In this document: piece by piece, positions 38,039 to 44,595 of the stretch | How positions within the stretch are numbered: the first letter of the stretch is position 1 | How the letters are laid out: the number at the start of each line of letters is the position of its first letter | Assembly: GCA_947474805.1 (NCBI GenBank) | Contig: CANJKM010000002.1 | Span: 1-44,595 of the forward strand | Reading direction: 5' to 3' | Length of the DNA stretch: 44,595 bases | Source of the DNA: Caulobacterales bacterium | GTDB taxonomy: Bacteria > Pseudomonadota > Alphaproteobacteria > Caulobacterales > Caulobacteraceae | The notes under the pieces: generated by a model | The model's input: the letters and a program-made list of their open reading frames with translations, nothing else | Databases searched by the model: none | Told to the model about the DNA's origin: nothing | Position numbers and translations under genes: made by a program

Positions 38039-39331
38039 ATGCACGTCCCGTCGCGGACCCGGCTTCAGCAGGCCAAGTCCATCGCCATCGTCTCTAGCGG
38101 CAACTTCCTCGAGATGTATGACTTCATGGTCTTCGGCTACTACGCCCAGGCCATATCCAAGGCCTTCTTCCCCGGCGACAACGATGTCACCAAGCTCCTC
38201 CTCACCTTCCTGACCTTCGGGGCGGGCTTCCTGATGCGGCCCATCGGGGCCGTGGTCCTGGGGGCCTATATCGATAGGCACGGCCGCCGTAAGGGGCTGA
38301 TCCTCACCCTTGGCCTGATGGCGATCGGCACCCTCGCGATCGCGGCCACCCCAACCTACGCGACGATCGGCATCGCCGCGCCCTTCATCGTCCTGGCGGG
38401 CCGCCTGATCCAGGGACTTTCGGCCGGGGTCGAGCTTGGCGGTGTGTCTGTCTATCTGTCGGAGATCGCCCCGCCCGGAAAGAAGGGCTTCTACGTCGCC
38501 TGGCAGTCGGCCAGCCAACAGCTGGCCGTGGTCTTCGCCGCCCTGATCGGCCTCGCCGCCAACGCCTATCTCGGCAAGGAGGCCATGGGGGCGTGGGGCT
38601 GGCGCATCCCCTTCATCATCGGCTGCGTGATGATCCCCTTCCTGCTGCTGATCCGCCGCCTCCTGGAGGAAAGCCCGGCCTTCCTGGCCCAGCCCGAACG
38701 GCCGCACCTGCATGAAGTGGTGCGCCAACTGGGCGCCAATTGGCTCCTGGTGCTGCGCGGCGTGGGCATGGTGATGATGACCACCGTCTTCTTCTATCTG
38801 ATCACAGCCTACACCCCGACCTTCGGCCAGAAGGAGCTGAAGCTGACGGCGGTGGAGGCCTTCCTGGCCACCCTCTGCGTCGGCGTGTCGAACTTCATCA
38901 TCCTGCCGCTCACGGGCGCCCTGTCCGACAAGATCGGCCGCAAGCCCATCCTGATCACCGCCGCCGTGGTCGGGCTCGCCTGCGGCTATCCGGCCCTGCA
39001 CTGGCTGGTCAGCGATCCCAGCTTCGGCGCCTTCCTGGCCGTGCTGCTGCTCTTCTCGGCCATCTACGCCACCTATAACGGCGCCATGGTCGTCTTCCTG
39101 ACCGAGGTCATGCCGGTGCGGGTCCGCACCGCGGCCTTCTCGCTCAGCTACAGCGTGGCGGCGGGCCTCTTGGGCGGCTTCACCCCGCTGATCGCCACCT
39201 ACCTGATCGAGAAGACCCAGGACAAGGCGGTCCCCGGCCTTTGGCTGATGGCGGCGGCGACGGTCAGCCTGCTGTCGGCGCTCAGCTTCACTTTCGGCAA
39301 GAAGACCAGATTCAAGGAGGCCGCCGCGTGA
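38039..39331 (+). CDS. MFS transporter, metabolite:H+ symporter family (citrate/tricarballylate-like)
   Basis: SSGNFLEMYDFMVFGYYAQAISKAFFP, RPIGAVVLGAYIDRHGRRKGL, GRLIQGLSAGVELGGVSVYLSEIAPPGKKGFYVAWQSASQQ. Confidence 0.92.
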   Translation: MHVPSRTRLQQAKSIAIVSSGNFLEMYDFMVFGYYAQAISKAFFPGDNDVTKLLLTFLTFGAGFLMRPIGAVVLGAYIDRHGRRKGLILTLGLMAIGTLAIAATPTYATIGIAAPFIVLAGRLIQGLSAGVELGGVSVYLSEIAPPGKKGFYVAWQSASQQLAVVFAALIGLAANAYLGKEAMGAWGWRIPFIIGCVMIPFLLLIRRLLEESPAFLAQPERPHLHEVVRQLGANWLLVLRGVGMVMMTTVFFYLITAYTPTFGQKELKLTAVEAFLATLCVGVSNFIILPLTGALSDKIGRKPILITAAVVGLACGYPALHWLVSDPSFGAFLAVLLLFSAIYATYNGAMVVFLTEVMPVRVRTAAFSLSYSVAAGLLGGFTPLIATYLIEKTQDKAVPGLWLMAAATVSLLSALSFTFGKKTRFKEAAA

Positions 39332-40119
39332 CCCATCTCAACCTCACCCGCCGCGCCGGCCTCGCCGCCGCGCTCGCGCTCGTCTTCACGCCCGCTTTGG
39401 CCTCGGCCGCCGAGGTCCGGGTGATGATCTCCGGCGCCTTCCGCCCGGCCTTCGCCAAGATCTCGTCCGAATGGGCCCAAAAGACCGGCAACACGGTCGT
39501 CACCCTGGCCGGCCCGTCGTTCGGCGCCACGCCCGAGGCGGTGCCGAACCGGCTCAAGCGCGGCGAGCCCGGCGACCTGATCATCGTCGCCCGCGAGTCG
39601 CTCGATCAGATGGTGAAGGACGGCTACCTCGTGAAGGGTACGGAGACCGATCTGATCCTGTCGCTGATCGCGATGGGGGTTAAGACCGGAAACCCGATCC
39701 CCGACATCAAGACGCTGGACGGCCTGAAGAAGACCCTGCTGGACGCCAAGTCGATCGCCTATTCGGACAGCGCCTCGGGCATCTACATCGAGACCGAGAT
39801 GTACAAAAAGCTCGGCATCCCGCAGGTCGCCGCCAAGTCGAAAATGATCCCGGCCACGCCCGTGGGCGAGATCCTGGTGGCAGGACAGGCCGACATCGGC
39901 TTCCAGCAGGTCTCCGAGCTGATGGCCGTGCCGGGCGTGACCATCGTCGGAACCCTCCCCGAGGGCGCGCAAAAGCCCACCCTGTTCAGCGCCGCGATCG
40001 CGTCCAAGGCGAAGGAGGCGGCCGCCGCCCGGTCGCTGCTGGCCGAACTGGTCTCGCCCGCCAACTACGCGGCGATCCGGGCCTCCGGTGTCGAGCCTGC
40101 CGCGACGGCGAAGCGCTAG
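39328..40119 (+). CDS. Periplasmic substrate-binding protein (ModA-like, PBP type 2)
   Basis: Signal peptide then AEVRVMISGAFRPAFAKISSEWAQKTGNTVVTLAGPSFGATPEAVPNRLKRGEPGDLIIVA; GTGA overlap with MFS gene. Confidence 0.88.
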   Translation: MTHLNLTRRAGLAAALALVFTPALASAAEVRVMISGAFRPAFAKISSEWAQKTGNTVVTLAGPSFGATPEAVPNRLKRGEPGDLIIVARESLDQMVKDGYLVKGTETDLILSLIAMGVKTGNPIPDIKTLDGLKKTLLDAKSIAYSDSASGIYIETEMYKKLGIPQVAAKSKMIPATPVGEILVAGQADIGFQQVSELMAVPGVTIVGTLPEGAQKPTLFSAAIASKAKEAAAARSLLAELVSPANYAAIRASGVEPAATAKR

Positions 40120-41243
40120 CGGATCCTCGCCGCCCACCGCTCGATCACCGCGGCGATCTGCTGGTTGTTCTTCTCCAGCATCATCATGTGGCCGTTGCCG
40201 TGGATGCCGATCCGCCCGAGCTGGATCCAGGTCGGCTTGACCCCGGCCTGCTCCAGATAGCGCACCGTGCAGTGCTCATAGCCCGCGTGGTAGCTGGCCT
40301 CCGAGGTCACTATCAGGATCGGCGCCTTCGTTAGATTGACCAGCTGGCGCGGCGTCCCGGCCTGGCGCCAGCATCGGACGTAGGGTCTGGCTTCGGCCTC
40401 CGGCTCCCGCTCGAACTTCAGTTCGGACGGAACGCTCACGGCGGGCGAATAGGTCAGCTTTTCCGCCGTCAGCCCCCAGGGCCGGTTGTCGGCCGTCAGT
40501 TCGCGGAAATAGTCGGGCGCCCCGAGGTAATCGAGATCGTGCACCGGCGGCCCGTTCGGCTCGACCTGGATCAGCCCCTTCACCTTGCCGGGCCGGTCGT
40601 CGAGCGCCGGCCAGCCGAAGGCGCCTGACTGCGAATGGGTCAGCAGGATCACTGGCCCGATTGTGTCGATCAGCGCGCCCAGCGCCTTGCGGTTCAGCGC
40701 CTGCTGCTCGGCGAAATTGGCGATGGTCGGCAGCTGCCCGGCCAGGAACTGCTGATTGACCGGGTCCTCCAGCGTCGGCCTCGCCGGCCACTGGGAGTGC
40801 AGCTTAGCCTCGGGCCAGAGGTTGTAGAGTTCGGGGAACATGAACCGCTGCTGGTCGAGCACGAAGCCCGCGTCGGCCGCCGGGCCGTAGAGCTCGGGCC
40901 GATAGCCCGCCCGCCCTCGGCCCGGGGTGTCGACCACATAGACGGCGTAGCCCTGGCGCAGGAAATACTGCGCCCAGCCCTCGCGCCCGTCCGGCGTGCC
41001 GGTGAAGTTGGTGCCCGTCTGGTCGCGGCCGTGGACCATGACGATGGGGTACGGATGTCGCCGCCTCGCCGGGATCTGATACTCGGCGTAGAGGGCGCCC
41101 GAGACATACTGCAGGCCCCCGACCGTCCGATAGTCGCCCCCGGCGTAGAGATAGCCCTGTTTGGCGATGCTCAGGGGGGCGTCCGCCGCCGCCATTCCCG
41201 CCAGCGCCAAGGCGGCGGCCAGGGCCGCACCCACGATCTTCAT
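40116..41243 (-). CDS. Secreted alpha/beta hydrolase
   Basis: Signal peptide; VMVHGRDQTGTNF, VDTPGRGRAGY, LLTHSQSGAFGWPALDDRP (G-x-S-x-G-like nucleophile region), HGNGHMMMLEKNN. Confidence 0.88.
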   Translation of the reverse strand: MKIVGAALAAALALAGMAAADAPLSIAKQGYLYAGGDYRTVGGLQYVSGALYAEYQIPARRRHPYPIVMVHGRDQTGTNFTGTPDGREGWAQYFLRQGYAVYVVDTPGRGRAGYRPELYGPAADAGFVLDQQRFMFPELYNLWPEAKLHSQWPARPTLEDPVNQQFLAGQLPTIANFAEQQALNRKALGALIDTIGPVILLTHSQSGAFGWPALDDRPGKVKGLIQVEPNGPPVHDLDYLGAPDYFRELTADNRPWGLTAEKLTYSPAVSVPSELKFEREPEAEARPYVRCWRQAGTPRQLVNLTKAPILIVTSEASYHAGYEHCTVRYLEQAGVKPTWIQLGRIGIHGNGHMMMLEKNNQQIAAVIERWAARIR

Positions 41244-41292
41244 GTTCCGCCCCCAGCGGCCGGTTTGGGGTTCCGGCCTGCAAAGATTGTAT

Positions 41293-41403
41293 TTGTTTAA
41301 GGCAACCTTACACATTATAGGTCGGGAAGTGGTTCCAGCGAACCATTGCCTCCCTACGACTTCAGCCTCCACGGACTCAGTGCCGGCGGGGGCTTTTTCT
41401 TTT
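41293..41403 (+). ncRNA. Candidate small RNA or transcription-attenuating leader
   Basis: Promoter-like TTGTTT-N17-TATAGG (41293-41321), 5' hairpin TGGTTC-CAGC-GAACCA, CU-rich linker TTGCCTCCCT, terminator stem GCCTCC/GGGGGC plus inner CGG/CCG, then TTTTTCTTTT ending at 41403. Confidence 0.45.
41365..41403 (+). terminator. Intrinsic terminator preceding the 41437 CDS
   Basis: gcctccacggactcagtgccggcgggggc hairpin followed by tttttctttt. Confidence 0.65.
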
Positions 41404-41436
41404 GGGCCGCGCGCCCATTCGGCCTAGCCTCGTCGC

Positions 41437-41997
41437 ATGAAGCCCGCTGTCCTCGCCCTGATCGCGCCGCTCGCGCTCCTCGCCGCCTGCTCGCCCCCGG
41501 CCGAGCCCCAGAACACCGTCGCCGCCGCGCCCGCCGGCCCCGCGCCCCTGCCGGCCGATTTCCCCGCCAAGCCGGGTCAGCCCGGCGGCCTGGCCCTCGA
41601 CCAGGTCGCGGGCCCGCCGCCCGCCGTGATTGATCCCAAGAGCGCGCAGGGCGCCGCCGACGCCGTGCGCCGCTACTTCGCCGCCATCGAGGCCAAGGAC
41701 TATGCCGGCGCCCAGGTCCTGGTCGGCCCCAAGGTCGATCTGAAGGTGTTCGAGCGGCGGCTGTCCTCCTATCCGATCTACCGCGCCAATGTCGGCAAGC
41801 CGGGGCAGATGCAGGGGGCCGCCGGCTCCTCCTATGTCGAGGTGCCGATCCAGACCTACGGCCGGATGCAGTCGGGCGAACTCTTCAGCCGGCTGGAGAC
41901 CGTGCAGTTGAAGCGGGTCAACGACGTGCCGGGCGCTGCGCCCGAACAGCTGATCTGGCGCATCCAGCAGATCGTCGTGGCTCAGCCCGCGCCCTAG
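41437..41997 (+). CDS. Predicted lipoprotein of unknown function
   Basis: Signal with lipobox LLAAC; Pro/Ala-rich linker; compact C-terminal domain. Confidence 0.75.
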   Translation: MKPAVLALIAPLALLAACSPPAEPQNTVAAAPAGPAPLPADFPAKPGQPGGLALDQVAGPPPAVIDPKSAQGAADAVRRYFAAIEAKDYAGAQVLVGPKVDLKVFERRLSSYPIYRANVGKPGQMQGAAGSSYVEVPIQTYGRMQSGELFSRLETVQLKRVNDVPGAAPEQLIWRIQQIVVAQPAP

Positions 41998-42016
41998 TCA
42001 GCCCGGCTGAATCGTT

Positions 42017-42044
42017 CGAGGCGGCCGCTCGCGCGGCCGCCTCG
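42017..42044. terminator. Perfect 12-bp inverted repeat between convergent genes, possible bidirectional terminator
   Basis: cgaggcggccgc-tcgc-gcggccgcctcg; no U-tract. Confidence 0.45.
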
Positions 42045-42084
42045 GGATGACGTGTGAGGTTGCCTGAACCCCTTCCGCGTCAGG

Positions 42085-43398
42085 TCACATGATGTAGTCG
42101 GACGCGTCGATCAGATAGTAGGGCATGCCGACGATGGTGAACTCGACCACCTGGGCGCCGCTTTCGAAATGCAGCACCGCATCGCTGTTGGAGTTGGTGT
42201 GGAGCGCGCCGCCCCAGCTGCTCAGCGCCGTGATGTCGAGGCGGTCGAGGCCGTTCTCGAAGCCGGTGATCGACTGGCTGCCCGTGGTCGGGTTGAGGAC
42301 AAAGATGGTGGCCAGGCCATTGCCGCCGTTCATCGGATAGGTCGGAGACGGCACAATCAGGCTGGCGGAGCCGCCGATCATGTCATTGACGGTCATCAAC
42401 TGACCCTGGGTCACCCCGTCGAGATTGATCTTCACGACCTCCCCGCCTTGACCGGTCAGGGTCATGACGGTCTTGGACCCGGCCTGGACGGAGGCGCCGG
42501 TCCAGTAGTTGCTGGTTCCAAACCCGAAGGCGGTGAGGTCGAGCTTGTCCACGCCGAGCTTGAAGTCGGTGATGGTGACGATGTGGGCGTTGGTGCGGAT
42601 TTCGAAAATGTCGACGCCGGCGCTGCGGGTCCCGTCCCAGCTATAGTCGCCGGCCATCGTATCGTCGCCGCCGTCGGCGATCAGGCGGTCGACCCCGGCC
42701 CCGCCCCAAAGGTTGTCGTTGCCGCCGCCGCCGGCGAGCACGTCGTCGCCAGCCCCGCCGTCCAGCCGATTGTCCCCGCCGTCGCCGGTGAGGGTGTCGT
42801 TGAACGAACCGCCGGACAGTTGTTCGACGCGCGTGATGGTTCCGCGGTTCTGCGCGTCGAAGGCGTAGACTCCCGTGGCCAGGTTCGCGGTCACCGCGCC
42901 GGAGCCGGCGAAGCTGAGGCTGTCGAGGCCGTCGCCGCCGTTGATCAGGTCGATTCCCAGGCTGGCGATGAAGGTGTCGTTGCCGGCGTTGCCATAGAGC
43001 TGGTTGGCCAGGGCGTTGCCCTTGAGCGTGTCGCTGAAACTCGAGCCCCAGACGTTTTCGATATTGCTGAGGGTGTCCTTGCCCTGTCCGGTGGCCGCGC
43101 CGGTGGAGAGGTCGACGCGGACCGCCGCTCCGCCGGAGAAGTCGGCCATGTCGATGCCGGCCCCGCCGTTCAGGATGTCGTCGCCAGCGCCCCCGTTCAG
43201 TCGGTCGCTGCCGTCGCCGCCGATGAGCTCGTCCGCCCCGTCTTCGCCGTTGAGAATGTCGTCGCCGGAGCCGCCGTCGACGTAGTCGTTGCCCGCGCCG
43301 GCGTTGACGACGTCACTGCCGCCCTTGGCGTTGATGGTGTCGGCGACGCTGGTGCCGTTAATGGTGTTGTTCTGGCCGTTGCCGTTGATATTCGCCAT
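42085..43398 (-). CDS. RTX calcium-binding repeat protein (hemolysin-type)
   Basis: Multiple GGxGxDxxx nonapeptides (GGSGDDILNGEDGADELIGGDGSDRLNGGAGDDILNGGAG; GGAGDDVLAGGGGNDNLWGGAG). Confidence 0.92.
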   Translation of the reverse strand: MANINGNGQNNTINGTSVADTINAKGGSDVVNAGAGNDYVDGGSGDDILNGEDGADELIGGDGSDRLNGGAGDDILNGGAGIDMADFSGGAAVRVDLSTGAATGQGKDTLSNIENVWGSSFSDTLKGNALANQLYGNAGNDTFIASLGIDLINGGDGLDSLSFAGSGAVTANLATGVYAFDAQNRGTITRVEQLSGGSFNDTLTGDGGDNRLDGGAGDDVLAGGGGNDNLWGGAGVDRLIADGGDDTMAGDYSWDGTRSAGVDIFEIRTNAHIVTITDFKLGVDKLDLTAFGFGTSNYWTGASVQAGSKTVMTLTGQGGEVVKINLDGVTQGQLMTVNDMIGGSASLIVPSPTYPMNGGNGLATIFVLNPTTGSQSITGFENGLDRLDITALSSWGGALHTNSNSDAVLHFESGAQVVEFTIVGMPYYLIDASDYIM

Positions 43399-43499
43399 GT
43401 GAATTTTCCCTCGGCTCCGTTGGCCGCGGGACGGTTATTGAGAAAATGGCGTTCGATTGCAGCCCCCATGAATATGGGGTCCCCACCGCAACATCTTGA

Positions 43500-44595
43500 T
43501 TAACCTTGCTGATCCGGCCGGGTGTCCGGGGCCAGCGTCAGGGTGATCCGCGTGCCCTTGGCCAGGCCGGCGACGGTCAGTTCCGCCCCGAGCCGCCCGG
43601 CCCGAAGCCGCATATTGGCCAGACCCCGCCCGGGTTTGACGGCGCCCGGATCAAAGCCCGCGCCATCGTCCTCGATCCAAATCTCGACGGCGCCGTCCGC
43701 ATTGCGGCGCAGCCCCACCTGGAGGCGGCCGGGCTTGCCATGCGCCAGCGCGTTGGCGCCGGCCTCCTGCAGGATACGGTAAATCTGCAGGGTGTGGCTG
43801 GGTCCAAGCACGGGCGCGGGCTCGATATCCTCGATCCGCCAATCCAGCTCCACGCCCGCCGCATCGCACCGGGGCTCGATCCGCGAGCGGAAGGCGCCGA
43901 TGACATTGGGCAGCGAGGCCTCGCCCTGCTCCAGCGACTCGACCACCAGCCGCAGGTCGTTGAGGCTTTCCTCCAGCCCCGCGACCAGGGTCTCGCCGGC
44001 GAGCTTGCCCGACCGCGCCCGCACGATCAGGCCCAACAGCTGGCCCCCGATGCCGTCGTGAATGTCGCTGGTGATGCGGCCGCGTTCCTCGAGCAGCATG
44101 GCCTCGCGCTCGCTGCGCCTCAGCGCCTCCAGGCCGGCGCGCACCTCCCGTTCGCGTTCGGCGACCAGCGAATTCAGCTTGTCGGTGTTGGCGGCGGCGG
44201 CCTCGAAGACGCCGCGCGCCCGGACCGCCAGCGACACCAGCAGCGCCAGGGGGAAGAAGGTCACCGCCGCGTTCAGGAACAGGCCCGAGCCGTGGAAGAA
44301 GCGGATATCGATCATGTCGGCCAGCGCGGCCACGATCACGAACAGGAAGGCCGAGGACTCGATGGGATGGCGCAGCCCGGCGCGGGCGTAGAAGGCGGCG
44401 ATGCGCACGAGGCAGAGCGGCGCGACCACGAGGCCGAGCCAGCTGATGGGAAAATTGATCTCATGGGCTGCGCTCGCCAGATCGCCGGTGAGGCGCAGAC
44501 CGATCAGGACCGCGCCCACGGCGATCACCGGCAGGCTGATGAGGGCCAACAGGCGCCGGGCCCGCGCGCTCCAGGGATCGATCAGCAGGCTGAGC
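43500..44595 (-). CDS. Sensor histidine kinase, HisKA_3/NarL type (5' end beyond window)
   Basis: LLEERGRITSDIHDGIGGQLLGLIVRARS H-box; IYRILQEAGANALAHGKPG; DDGAGFDPGAVKPGRGLANMRLRAGRLGAEL. Frame stays open upstream of the called TTG start to the window edge. Confidence 0.93.
   Translation of the reverse strand, partial: LSLLIDPWSARARRLLALISLPVIAVGAVLIGLRLTGDLASAAHEINFPISWLGLVVAPLCLVRIAAFYARAGLRHPIESSAFLFVIVAALADMIDIRFFHGSGLFLNAAVTFFPLALLVSLAVRARGVFEAAAANTDKLNSLVAEREREVRAGLEALRRSEREAMLLEERGRITSDIHDGIGGQLLGLIVRARSGKLAGETLVAGLEESLNDLRLVVESLEQGEASLPNVIGAFRSRIEPRCDAAGVELDWRIEDIEPAPVLGPSHTLQIYRILQEAGANALAHGKPGRLQVGLRRNADGAVEIWIEDDGAGFDPGAVKPGRGLANMRLRAGRLGAELTVAGLAKGTRITLTLAPDTRPDQQG

Noticed and set aside
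41161-41427. 88 aa + strand ORF across the intergenic region near 41.3 kb
   Set aside because: Begins antisense inside the hydrolase signal sequence, has no domain-like features and reads through the promoter and terminator elements.
42017-42044. GC-rich perfect hairpin as a regulatory protein-binding site
   Set aside because: Located between convergent stop codons, so a terminator or transcript-end hairpin is the simpler explanation, though a U-tract is missing.

Overview
GC-rich alphaproteobacterial chromosome segment, probably Caulobacterales (inferred from gene content and RsaA-like sequence). Modules from left to right: (1) 3' end of a TonB-dependent receptor, then AbgT-family transporter, CocE/NonD hydrolase and LysR regulator; (2) a MoxR / DUF58 / DUF4129 / DUF4350 / SpoIIM-like / RDD membrane cluster; (3) a DUF1800-DUF1501 pair; (4) a compact nine-gene VirB-type T4SS operon (virB1-2-3-4-6-8-9-10-11) with no virB5, virB7, virD4 or relaxase in the window; (5) a surface-glycan cluster (GT39-like, GT4, GINT-like beta-propeller, methyltransferase, flippase) next to an RTX/CHRD protein whose C-terminal ~200 aa resemble the N-terminal LPS-anchoring region of the Caulobacter S-layer protein RsaA; (6) a secreted RidA-like protein and a Gfa-like protein with an AT-rich Zur-box-like palindrome upstream; (7) an efp / epmA / epmB beta-lysylation locus; (8) an MFS transporter translationally coupled to a periplasmic binding protein; (9) a candidate small RNA or attenuator leader with a terminator at about 41.33-41.40 kb; (10) an RTX protein and a 5'-truncated NarL-type sensor kinase. 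Most genes are recognisable families. The best leads are the relocated RsaA-like domain, the orphan sRNA/leader, the Zur-like palindrome and the coupling-protein-less T4SS. All family calls come from reading translations and from memory; no database search was run.
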